A DNA stretch of 33,941 nt from Betaproteobacteria bacterium (GTDB lineage Bacteria; Pseudomonadota; Gammaproteobacteria; Burkholderiales; Thiobacillaceae), in contig JAGUXX010000127.1 of NCBI GenBank assembly GCA_020061585.1, positions 1-33,941 on the forward strand, read 5' to 3'. The notes beneath the pieces were generated by a model. It did not search any database. It was not told where the DNA came from and saw nothing but the letters and a program-made list of their open reading frames with translations. Shown here in pieces: positions 17,506-25,683 of this stretch (position 1 is the stretch's first letter; each line of letters opens with the position of its first letter). A program made the position numbers and the translations under genes.

Positions 17506-19688
17506 GACTTTTCCGCCTTGTCGGCGCCGACGTTCTGGCTCCAGTAGCGCAGGCGTTCGTTGGCCGGCGGTACCGGATTGACGAACTGCTCCGGATTGCG
17601 CACCAGAAAGCCGTTCAGCAAGCTGCCACCGCTATCACCGCGCCGGATCACCTGGAAACGATGGATGTTGCGACCGCGCGCGGCGGGCTGGTGCCATCCG
17701 GCTAGGGTAAAGGCCATCTGGATACCCATGCCGAGCTTGTTGGGTTCGACTTCGCCATCGGCACCGGTGGCCTGATCGCCGTAGGCCTCAGCGAAGGCAC
17801 GGAAGACCGCAGGCGAAACCAGCAGCATCATGGTCTCTTCCTGCTCCCTGAGATTGACCCTGACGAAATGCACCAGCGCCGTGGTGGTGTTGTAGGGCAG
17901 GCTGCCATCAGCCAGCCCCTGTTGCAGCCAGCCCATGAAGCGCAGGGCCGCGTCCGATGGCGTCGCACTGTTCTTGGCGCCAGTCTTTTTCGATGGCTCC
18001 TTGGGGAGGGCGACATGGGGAACCACGGCCCCGGTGAGGCGTGGAGGTTCGGCAAGCCGGGCGGGAAGGGGTTTTTCGGTGCTGGCGGAATCCTCATCGT
18101 CCAGGAATTGCCCACTGTCGACTGCCGAAGCGATGGATGCCTGCGGTTCAGGATCGGTTGGATTTGGAGCTTCAACGTGTGAGGTTTTCGCGCTTCCGAC
18201 CGATTTGCGCGTCGACTTGGGCGCCGCCCCGGCCAGACTCTGGACGCTCGGCAGGCGGGGTACATTGGCCAAGATGGGCGTTTTATCGGAGATAGGCTGG
18301 CTGGAAAGAGCCTTGTTCTGACCGGCCGGATAGTCCGCTCCCGGTGTCGCGGATGACGGGGCGGCCACAGGACAATCTTGGTCATGCGTTATCGCAACCG
18401 TCCCAGAGGCCGACGTCCCGGCCTTGATCCGAACCCGGCCAGCCAAAGCGGCGGGGTACAGGGCTGGTTCCGGATAGAGAAGCTCCAGGGGAAAGCGCAA
18501 TAGCGCCCCCAAGTAAAAAGTCTGCCCGCCCGTGAATTCGATATGGGCGCCCCACACGGCGCCCTGGGTGTCCGGGTTGACCTTGCAGGCCCCATATTCC
18601 TGCCAGGTGTCGAAGAGCCGGTCATTCATCGCTTCGCCTGGTACCGGCGCGTCCGGATAGGCCAACCTGAGCCAGTCCCGCACCTCGTTGGCCAGCCGCA
18701 CAGCGGCGAACCAGACATCCGCGCCATCGCAGAAACCGGCCGCACCCGGCCGGTTCAAGGGCAGACGTCCGCCTTCGGCCAGCATCGAGCGCAACGCCAG
18801 CATCAGCAGTTCGATCAACGGGGTGGCCTTGGCCATGGCAAAACGGACTCTCGAACCCGAGGCCAAGTTGCGCCGGACGCTCTCCGCTTCCGCCGCGCGC
18901 ACGATCTCGGCGATCGGCCCTTGTGTCTCGCCGGACAGGTAACCAAGCAACTGTCCAAGTAGCGTGGGATCGCTGCCGAGCCAAAGGCGCGTAATGGTGG
19001 GCACAAGCCGCTGTATCAGCTGAATGCCCAAGCGCTGATGGGCCTGATAGTCGCGCTCTGTGGCACGCGGAAAATCCACTACATAGGCCGAGGACTTCGC
19101 TTCAATCATGGACCCCATCAGGGCCTGCCAGGGTGCCCCGGCCGGATGTGAATCGGAGAACAAGGTCACCCGCAAATCGGATACCGGCTTGCCGATATCG
19201 TGCAGCAGGGCGGCGATATAGATTCCCACCGTCCATAAGTGCTGGGTCCGACCCTGGGTCTCGATATCTGCTCCAGGGGGCAGGATGCGGCCTTGACGCA
19301 ACTTGGCCGCATGCTGGAGGGTTTCCACCGTGTGCACGAACAAGCCGCCAGGCTCAGCGTGGTGATGGGCCTCTGAGGCGGGAAGTTGCTGAACCATTTC
19401 CGCCACGGCCTGGACGACAGGCACCACATGGGTTTGCCAGGTCGGGTCGGTGAGGTCAGAATCGCGTCTGACCTCGATGAGTAGCGGCGCCACGCCGGTT
19501 ATGGCGATGATCCGTTCGGCATTCAGGACGGGGAGGGCGGTTGCTGGCCACCGGGCGGGGGAGGGCGGAAGAGGCGAGTCGAGTATAGGAATCTCGGCAT
19601 GCCCCGGGCGACGATTCAGCCACCACGACGCGGCCACACCCAGTGCGATTGCCGGCACAGCGGCCAGGACAATCTCAGCGGTCTCCAT
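17502..19688 (-). CDS. traI: MobH-class relaxase TraI (ICE type)
   Basis: The relaxase nicks the transfer origin and pilots the DNA strand. This 728-residue protein has a TraI_2/MobH N-terminal domain with an HD-like metal site: HHHAEPGGLFVHTVE at 108-122 and AALLHDIGKP at 159-168. A C-terminal TraI_2_C (DUF1528) winged-helix region follows (FMGWLQQGLADGSLPYN to AVFRAFAEAYG). A hydrophobic segment at 4-22 suggests membrane association. The central region (about 450-590) is low-complexity and rich in P, S and A. MobH relaxases are typical of SXT/R391, PFGI-1 and IncHI-like systems. It overlaps traD by 4 bases and is transcribed away from the cargo. Its oriT has not been located. Confidence 0.92.
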   Translation of the reverse strand: METAEIVLAAVPAIALGVAASWWLNRRPGHAEIPILDSPLPPSPARWPATALPVLNAERIIAITGVAPLLIEVRRDSDLTDPTWQTHVVPVVQAVAEMVQQLPASEAHHHAEPGGLFVHTVETLQHAAKLRQGRILPPGADIETQGRTQHLWTVGIYIAALLHDIGKPVSDLRVTLFSDSHPAGAPWQALMGSMIEAKSSAYVVDFPRATERDYQAHQRLGIQLIQRLVPTITRLWLGSDPTLLGQLLGYLSGETQGPIAEIVRAAEAESVRRNLASGSRVRFAMAKATPLIELLMLALRSMLAEGGRLPLNRPGAAGFCDGADVWFAAVRLANEVRDWLRLAYPDAPVPGEAMNDRLFDTWQEYGACKVNPDTQGAVWGAHIEFTGGQTFYLGALLRFPLELLYPEPALYPAALAGRVRIKAGTSASGTVAITHDQDCPVAAPSSATPGADYPAGQNKALSSQPISDKTPILANVPRLPSVQSLAGAAPKSTRKSVGSAKTSHVEAPNPTDPEPQASIASAVDSGQFLDDEDSASTEKPLPARLAEPPRLTGAVVPHVALPKEPSKKTGAKNSATPSDAALRFMGWLQQGLADGSLPYNTTTALVHFVRVNLREQEETMMLLVSPAVFRAFAEAYGDQATGADGEVEPNKLGMGIQMAFTLAGWHQPAARGRNIHRFQVIRRGDSGGSLLNGFLVRNPEQFVNPVPPANERLRYWSQNVGADKAEKS

Positions 19689-19877
19689 GCCGGCATACCC
19701 GGTTCAGCAGATGGTGGGTGGTCCAACGTTTGGGGCAGGGGGACTTGAGCATGGCGGGCAGCTTAGGTCCTGGATTGCTCAGGAATAAGTGCAAAGAATT
19801 GGACGAATTCTACGGATGGTCAGTGTGCAGAATGGCTGCCCATTTTTTGTCGCACGCATCGTCATGTAGACATTGGC

Positions 19878-20243
19878 GTGGAGTTGTTACGAAGCTTGCG
19901 GGTGGAGGAGGCGACCCCGACCCCCCGCTATGCCGATACCGGGAACCTGCCGATTAGACAACATCCGGTGGAGAACTCCATCCGGCTGATTGCCATCGGC
20001 AAGAAGGACTACCTGTCCCAGTTCCAGGATTACTACGCTGACCACCGCGCCGAGCAACTGGCCGCCCGGAACATCCACACAGTCAAGCAGCTGCGCGCAG
20101 CGGACGCCGTGATCCTGCGGCAGGCCTGTTCGGTGGTGCTGGATCGCACGGTTCGGGTGCTCAGCGGCATTGCCTGTCTGGACCTGGAAGCCGAACGGCA
20201 GGTTCGCTCGGAAGCGGTAGGAAAGACAGCATACTCAAGTTAG
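19878..20243 (+). pseudogene. umuC (DNA polymerase V) fragment joined to unrelated sequence
   Basis: The open frame of 121 codons contains about 50 residues that look like the middle of UmuC: EQLAARNIHTVKQLRAADA, then RQACSVVLDRTVRVLSG and IACLDLEAE (encoded at about 20046-20195). The Y-family palm and most of the little finger are missing on both sides; a normal UmuC has about 420 residues. The first 56 codons (including RLIAIGKKDYLSQFQDYYAD) I do not recognise, and after LDLEAE the frame drifts into non-homologous residues. I read it as a decayed remnant of a umuDC operon, cut by later insertion of cargo. Rest of 19689-20303: no other gene supported. Confidence 0.6.
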
Positions 20244-20245
20244 AT

Positions 20246-20274
20246 TTGATTAGACTACACTTCTTGACTATGCG
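20246..20274 (+). promoter_or_regulatory. Possible promoter of the six-gene cargo operon
   Basis: TTGATT (20246-20251) and TATGCG (20269-20274) are 17 bases apart, 30 bases before the first cargo gene. Both boxes deviate from consensus, so this is tentative. An AbrB-like protein encoded by the first gene could act here. Confidence 0.25.
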
Positions 20275-20303
20275 GAACACCGGATTAGGCAGAGAAGAGA
20301 GCC

Positions 20304-20519
20304 ATGATAATTTTGTTTGATACTAAAACTGTACAAAAAATGGGGCGTGTCGTATTGGGCGAGGCGTTATTGAAGAATGCTGGGTTGCGGGAAGGCGACG
20401 AGGTGGAAATTTACTTCGATGCAGTTCATAAGCACATCGTCATAAAACGGGCCAGCGACTCTGAGGCGCAAGACCGTACGCCCGCTAACAAGCCTACGCA
20501 GCAAAGGAAAAAGGGATGA
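20304..20519 (+). CDS. AbrB/SpoVT-like small DNA-binding protein
   Basis: The 71-residue protein resembles a swapped-hairpin AbrB (MazE-type) domain: VQKMGRVVLGEALLKNAGLREGDEVEIYF, seen as GRVVLGEALLKNAGL and REGDEVEIYFD, then HIVIKRA. The usual proline in VxLP is replaced by glycine. The C-terminal 20 residues are basic and polar (NKPTQQRKKG). Such proteins are toxin-antitoxin antitoxins or transition-state regulators. As the first gene of the cargo operon, overlapping the next by 4 bases, it is probably an autoregulator; a structural role is not excluded. The coding sequence is clearly more AT-rich than the tra genes. Confidence 0.75.
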   Translation: MIILFDTKTVQKMGRVVLGEALLKNAGLREGDEVEIYFDAVHKHIVIKRASDSEAQDRTPANKPTQQRKKG

Positions 20520-21430
20520 GTGGCACGCAAGAGCGAACAGAGCGGTTCTCTGGACACGAATCCTTTGTATGCCGCTACGGCTGGCTGCCCAAGATTTACA
20601 ACGCGATCGGCCGAGACCCGTTACTCCTCAAAGACGAAGCCAAGTCCATCCACAAGCTGGGCATCGGACGCAACATGGTCAAGTCGCTGCAGTTCTGGGC
20701 CGAGTCAACCGGCGTGATCACCAACGACGGAACTGATGGTCACGCCCAAGGGCCTCTGGGTGATCTGCTGTTTGGTGAGCAAGGCTGGGATCCTCACCTA
20801 GAGAGCCTGGAGTCCCTATGGCTGATCCACTGGTGTTTGAGCACATCGGCGGGCATCGCGGTATGGAACGAAGTTTTTGGCGAGGGGCGACTGATTCGCT
20901 TCGATCGCCAAAAACTAATCGCGGCGCTGACTCAACGAGGTGCAGGCCTTACGCGACCTCTGGCTCCTAGCACTTTGGAGCAACACGCTTCCATCTTTGT
21001 TCAGTCCTACTACCAGAGCGAGCGCGGTACAGACGACACATCGTGGTGTCCATTGCAAGACCTGGGGCTGATCAAAGCATCCAAGTCCGACGATAGTCGA
21101 ATCATCTATGACACGGAGCAGATTGCCCCGGTCGGTTTGACCGTGCGAGTGTTCTTCTTGGCGCTGGTCGATTTCGTGCTTCGCCGAGGCAACGGATCCC
21201 ATTCTGCCGACCTGTCTCAGGTTCTCAAAGGGTCATACAGCCCCGGCATCGTGTTCCGCCTGGACGAGTACCAACTACGTCAATATCTGGAGGCTATACC
21301 CAAAGACTTTGCGCTTGGCAACGCCTTCCGCTTCAACGACACCGCTGACACTCAGAGCATCTTTCTGGACCCAATGAGTCTGGGCGAGCAATGGCTTCTG
21401 TCTACGCAGAAAGAACTAGAAAATGCGTGA
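20516..21430 (+). CDS. DUF4007-family protein of a putative defence operon
   Basis: The 304-residue protein matches DUF4007: FSGHESFVCRYGWLPK at 11-26, then LGIGRNMVKSLQFWAESTGVI near 47-67, and GWDPHLESLESLWLIHW. No catalytic motif is evident; the early part looks like a helical, possibly DNA-binding, scaffold. From general knowledge, DUF4007 genes recur in defence islands next to PAPS-reductase-like (DndC/SspD/BrxP-like) genes and large ATPases, exactly the neighbours found here. It overlaps the AbrB-like gene by 4 bases and the ATPase gene by 8. A good ribosome binding site (AAGGA, about 8 bases) precedes the ATG. Specific function unknown. Confidence 0.85.
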   Translation: MSGTQERTERFSGHESFVCRYGWLPKIYNAIGRDPLLLKDEAKSIHKLGIGRNMVKSLQFWAESTGVITNDGTDGHAQGPLGDLLFGEQGWDPHLESLESLWLIHWCLSTSAGIAVWNEVFGEGRLIRFDRQKLIAALTQRGAGLTRPLAPSTLEQHASIFVQSYYQSERGTDDTSWCPLQDLGLIKASKSDDSRIIYDTEQIAPVGLTVRVFFLALVDFVLRRGNGSHSADLSQVLKGSYSPGIVFRLDEYQLRQYLEAIPKDFALGNAFRFNDTADTQSIFLDPMSLGEQWLLSTQKELENA

Positions 21431-24400
21431 TTACATCATTGACATCCTGGCACTCAACGAACGGCACACGAGGTCCATCTCCCTGACGCGTGATCTATAT
21501 GAAGACACCGCGTTAGACGGCTACCTGCTGACCCCCAACAGTCTGACTGCATTGAGACAAATTGGAGAGGGCTTGGCTTCGGGGCGCCCCCAAAGAGCAT
21601 GGCGTGTAGTTGGACCCTACGGTAGTGGCAAGTCGGCTTTGGGCGTGATGCTTGCGCAACTCCTTGCAGGTTCCCAGGCATGTCCTCATGCAGCCAAACT
21701 CGTTGCATCAGCTTCCAAGACTGTCAGCGCATGTTTTACCAAGGCCGATCGTTTGTCAGTTGCCGTGGTGGGTGCTCGTGTGTCGTTTGGTAGCGAACTG
21801 GCCAATGCGCTGCTGGCTGCGGCAACGAAGCTGAGCAAATCCAAAGCTGTTGCTACTTGGAAAAAGCAGATTGATCTTGAAGGGTGCACTTACCAAGGAC
21901 GCCCGCTGTCGGCAGTCGCCGGAAAACTGGCTTCGGATTTCGCTAATCTGGCCGTAATTGAGGGCTATCGAGGCCTCGCTTTGTTGATTGACGAGGTTGG
22001 GAAGTTTGTCGAATACGCGGCGCTGCATCCGGATCAGGGCGATCTCATCGCTCTGCAACAGGTTGCTGAGGCGGCATGCACCGCACAAAGCGACAAGCTG
22101 ATGGTGGTCACAATGCTTCACCAACACTTCGCCAGCTATGCCGCCGGTGTTGGCCGAGCGCTGAGCGACGAATGGCACAAAGTGTCAGCGCGCTTTGAAG
22201 AAGTCCCCTTTGACGAACCGGTAGAGCGATATGCGCATTTCGCTGCCCACGCGCTTGGTGTGTCGGCAGAAGTAAAGAAGGACAAGGCACTTTGTGCGCA
22301 AGCGACGTCGCTTTACGAACAAGCGGTGCACCTGGGCATTCTGCGTGCCAGTACTGCCGCAGAAAAAAACCTGTTCAAGAGAGCAGAGACTCTTTACCCA
22401 CTCCATCCGCTCGTGCTGTCCACTTTGGCTGTCGTGTCCAAGCGGTACGGGCAGAGCGAGCGCTCATTCCATGCCTTCATCAAGGGCCACGAGCCCAAAG
22501 GGCTGCGAGAGTTTGCCAGCAAAGCAAACATCCCGTCGTGGTACACGCTTCCAAACCTGTACGACTACTTGGCTGAGGGCCACGGCCTACGCTTCCGTGA
22601 TCTCAGCGCGGAGCGTCGCTGGGCCTATGCAAGCAGTGCCATTGATCGCACTGATCTGAACGAGCAAGCTCTCGCAACACTGAAAACCATTGCGGTCCTG
22701 GAGCTTGCCCAAGCTGGCCAGCATGCATCCTTGCCCATCGACTTGATCGCCTACGGGCAAGGAGAGGCAGACCCAGCCACACTGGTAGGCACACTGAACC
22801 TGCTTTTTGACCAGGGTGTCTTGATTCGAAGAAAGGGCCATCGGGAGTACGCGATGGCTGTGTCGGAAGCAGTCAATGTAGAGGCCCTCTACGAGCAAGC
22901 AGCCCGGGCTAACGAAGATGCCCTGGTGATCAGCGGGATCAGCAAGGCTCTTTCAGACCGCACCATTGTTGCGAGCAGACATTACGACGAGACCGGCACC
23001 ATTCGCACAATGGGCATGCTCGTGGGAACCATCGACAGCCCTCCCAGCCCCCCAAAGACCAAGGGAGAAGAACCGAAGCCTGACGCCTGGCTGAAGCTCC
23101 TCTTGATTCCAGAGGCGCTCAAAGGCGATGAGCGCGTCGCTATCGCTATTCAGTCGGAACAAGACGAGCTCACGCTCTTGGCCCCCCTGTACTTGACCAG
23201 CGATGGACGGGCCGCACTCGCAGAATTCGCCATTTGGCAGAACGTTCAACGCGAGGTAACGAAAAGCCGCCTGGACCCTTGGACTTCGCGCTATGTGGAG
23301 TCCCGCATTGAAGAGGCCGCCCGGTCGATCGACCGCTTGGTCACCAGCGCGCTCACGCCCAACCCTGACTCTCAAGGCCCCACCTACTGGCACTGTGGCG
23401 CCCTGATCGAAGGGAGTGAGCAACAAAACCCAAACCAGCTGGCGTCCTGGCTCTTCAATACCGTCTACTCACAAACACCACGGATCATCAATGAGCTGAT
23501 CAACAAGGACAAGCCTGCATCAGCCATTGTGTTGGCGCGACAGCGCATGTTCGATGTGATCCTCAGTGGAGATTACACTCGCCCAATTTGTAGGGAGAGC
23601 GAGTTTCCCCCGGAGCGCCTGATTCACACCACGCTGCTGCGTGACACTGGTCTTTGGGTTGAAGGAAATGGTCAGTGGCGATTGACCAACCCAGATGGCA
23701 GAGCCCCCATCAACATTGGTGCAGTTTGGACAGAGATATCCCTTCAACTCGCATCTGAGGATCCCACAACCTTCTCCGATTTGCTGACCATCTTAGCTTT
23801 GCCGCCGCTGGGGGTGCGTGCAGGTCCTGCAGGCATCTGGGTGGTGTTGTACCTGCTGATCAATCGGTCCCGTTGTGCCGTTTTCGAGCGTGGCACGTTA
23901 GTGCTTGAACTGACAGCAGAGCACCTGCAGCGTATGTACAAGAACCCGAACACATTCCAGCTTCGGGAGCTGACCAATGCTGAAGCCAGCAAGAAACTGC
24001 TGACCGACTACAGGGCGGCACTCGCCAGCGTGGGGTGTACGTTTGAGGCAGAGCATACATACTTAGAGATCGCTCGTGTTTTGATTCGCTGGTTCGCCAG
24101 GTTGCCTGACTATACCAAGCAAACACAGAGGGTCAGCAAAGACGCAGCGCTAGTCCGCACGCTGCTGACCAAAGCAACGGACCCGATTGAGCTGCTAGCC
24201 AAGACCGTGCCGCGTTGCCATGTGGAGTCCAAGTCAAAACTGAGTCTCGGTGATTGGTTGACCAATACCTTGACAGACATCGGCATGGCACATCGACGAC
24301 TGCAAGACAGGGTCACAGATGAGTTGAGTCGAGGCTTTTCAATCGGTGGACCTTTGGGGCGCATCCGAAATCAGCTTCAAGCTGAATGCTCAAAAGAAGC

Positions 24401-24857
24401 CTCGAAGCTGGCCGATACCAAGCTGAAGAGCTTCATCTTGCGATGCACAGACTTGTTGTTGACCGATGAGAAGTGGCTTGACTCGGTTGGTGGCCTTCTT
24501 GTTCAACGCCCGCTAGATGCTTGGTCTGACGACACGTTTAGCAAGTTCCAAGAGCGACTGACTGAACTCTGCGGTCAATATAGGCGTTGGATGCAGGTGG
24601 TCATGCACCGTGGCCAAGCCCCGCAAGCGGCTGATCGTTTCGTTGGCCTGACACTGACCCTTTCCGGTGGCGAAGAAGCGTCCGTGTTCGTCACAACCAA
24701 CGAAACTTCGTCTGCACTGGCTAAAGACCTGTTGGCTATGGCGGCCAAAACAGCAAACGGCAACACCGAACTTGCGGCTGCTGCCCTAGCTCAAGCGCTG
24801 CTAGATTTGCAGACCAAGAACAAAGACGCAGTCGAGAGGGACGTTCGTCATGGGTGA
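21423..24857 (+). CDS. Large P-loop ATPase (1144 residues) of a putative defence operon
   Basis: The N-terminal third is an AAA/ORC-like ATPase: Walker A GPYGSGKS at 64-71, Walker B LALLIDE at 185-191, then VVTMLHQHFASYA (about 228-240) and EWHKVSARFEEVPFDEP (about 250-266), a sensor and arginine pattern also seen in BREX BrxC/PglY-like and other defence ATPases. The remaining ~850 residues are helical and not recognised; there is a proline-rich linker PPSPPKTKGEEPKPD near 540. No nuclease, helicase or methylase motif is visible. It overlaps both neighbours by 8 bases, indicating strict co-expression with DUF4007 and the PAPS-reductase-like enzyme. A role as motor or sensor on DNA is inference. 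Confidence 0.85.
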   Translation: MRDYIIDILALNERHTRSISLTRDLYEDTALDGYLLTPNSLTALRQIGEGLASGRPQRAWRVVGPYGSGKSALGVMLAQLLAGSQACPHAAKLVASASKTVSACFTKADRLSVAVVGARVSFGSELANALLAAATKLSKSKAVATWKKQIDLEGCTYQGRPLSAVAGKLASDFANLAVIEGYRGLALLIDEVGKFVEYAALHPDQGDLIALQQVAEAACTAQSDKLMVVTMLHQHFASYAAGVGRALSDEWHKVSARFEEVPFDEPVERYAHFAAHALGVSAEVKKDKALCAQATSLYEQAVHLGILRASTAAEKNLFKRAETLYPLHPLVLSTLAVVSKRYGQSERSFHAFIKGHEPKGLREFASKANIPSWYTLPNLYDYLAEGHGLRFRDLSAERRWAYASSAIDRTDLNEQALATLKTIAVLELAQAGQHASLPIDLIAYGQGEADPATLVGTLNLLFDQGVLIRRKGHREYAMAVSEAVNVEALYEQAARANEDALVISGISKALSDRTIVASRHYDETGTIRTMGMLVGTIDSPPSPPKTKGEEPKPDAWLKLLLIPEALKGDERVAIAIQSEQDELTLLAPLYLTSDGRAALAEFAIWQNVQREVTKSRLDPWTSRYVESRIEEAARSIDRLVTSALTPNPDSQGPTYWHCGALIEGSEQQNPNQLASWLFNTVYSQTPRIINELINKDKPASAIVLARQRMFDVILSGDYTRPICRESEFPPERLIHTTLLRDTGLWVEGNGQWRLTNPDGRAPINIGAVWTEISLQLASEDPTTFSDLLTILALPPLGVRAGPAGIWVVLYLLINRSRCAVFERGTLVLELTAEHLQRMYKNPNTFQLRELTNAEASKKLLTDYRAALASVGCTFEAEHTYLEIARVLIRWFARLPDYTKQTQRVSKDAALVRTLLTKATDPIELLAKTVPRCHVESKSKLSLGDWLTNTLTDIGMAHRRLQDRVTDELSRGFSIGGPLGRIRNQLQAECSKEASKLADTKLKSFILRCTDLLLTDEKWLDSVGGLLVQRPLDAWSDDTFSKFQERLTELCGQYRRWMQVVMHRGQAPQAADRFVGLTLTLSGGEEASVFVTTNETSSALAKDLLAMAAKTANGNTELAAAALAQALLDLQTKNKDAVERDVRHG

Positions 24858-25677
24858 GCAGAAACGGCTTAGGCATATCCTCAGCCTGTCAGGTGGCAAG
24901 GACAGCGCTGCGCTGGCCATCTACATGCGTGATCGGGTACCGGAGATGGAATACATCTTCAGCGACACCCGGAAGGAGCTCCCTGAAACGTACGAGTACC
25001 TGGACAGGATCTCCAGCTACTTGGGCAAAGAGGTTGTCCGCCTAAACGCTGACATTGGTTTTGATCACTGGTACGAGATGTACGGTGGGATGATCCCCTC
25101 CAACCACCGTCGCTGGTGCACGCGGGCGCTCAAGCTTAAGCCCTTCGAGCAATATTGTGGTGACGACGAGGTTGTCAACTACGTTGGCTTGCGTGCTGAA
25201 GAAAATCGAAGTGGCTACATCAGCCACAAGCCCAACATCAAAGCCGTTTACCCCTTTCGTGAAGACGGATTGGTGCTACGAGATATTGAAGAAATTCTCC
25301 GCACATCAGGCGTTGGGATGCCTCCATATACCAAGTGGGGGCGAACACGATCGGGATGCTACTTCTGTTTCTATCAGCAAAAGATCGAGTGGGTGCGCCT
25401 TAAGGAAACGTATCCAGATTTGTACGAAAAAGCCAAGGAATACGAGCGCCCGTACGAGAAGACCGGCAACTTTTTTACATGGAGCCAAGGCGAAAGTCTC
25501 CTAGAACTAGAGAAGCCTGAAAGGATGGAGCAGATCAAGCGAGAACATGCCATTAGAATAGAGCGACAAATAAACAGACGGGAAAATGCCACGTTGCTTG
25601 AAGTATTCTCTAGCGCAGAGACGCCTGAAGAGCCCGAAGAAGATGACGACCAGGGTTGCATCGTCTGCTCCCTGTGA
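24850..25677 (+). CDS. PAPS reductase/DndC-like PP-loop enzyme
   Basis: The 275-residue protein has the N-type ATP pyrophosphatase PP-loop SGGKDSA at 14-20, the SDTRKELPETYEYLDR segment, and HRRWCTRALKLKP at 86-98 typical of this family. Cysteines C90, C103, C170 and C173 (GCYFC) and C270 and C273 (GCIVC) could hold an iron-sulfur cluster, as in DndC/SspD, which adenylate DNA phosphate before sulfur insertion. The cysteine motif of assimilatory PAPS reductases (sulfate pathway) is absent, so a sulfate role is unlikely. No cysteine desulfurase (DndA/SspA), DndD or DndE is nearby; host IscS could supply sulfur. It overlaps the ATPase gene by 8 bases. DNA or nucleotide modification is inferred. 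Confidence 0.9.
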   Translation: MGEQKRLRHILSLSGGKDSAALAIYMRDRVPEMEYIFSDTRKELPETYEYLDRISSYLGKEVVRLNADIGFDHWYEMYGGMIPSNHRRWCTRALKLKPFEQYCGDDEVVNYVGLRAEENRSGYISHKPNIKAVYPFREDGLVLRDIEEILRTSGVGMPPYTKWGRTRSGCYFCFYQQKIEWVRLKETYPDLYEKAKEYERPYEKTGNFFTWSQGESLLELEKPERMEQIKREHAIRIERQINRRENATLLEVFSSAETPEEPEEDDDQGCIVCSL

Positions 25678-25683
25678 GGAATC

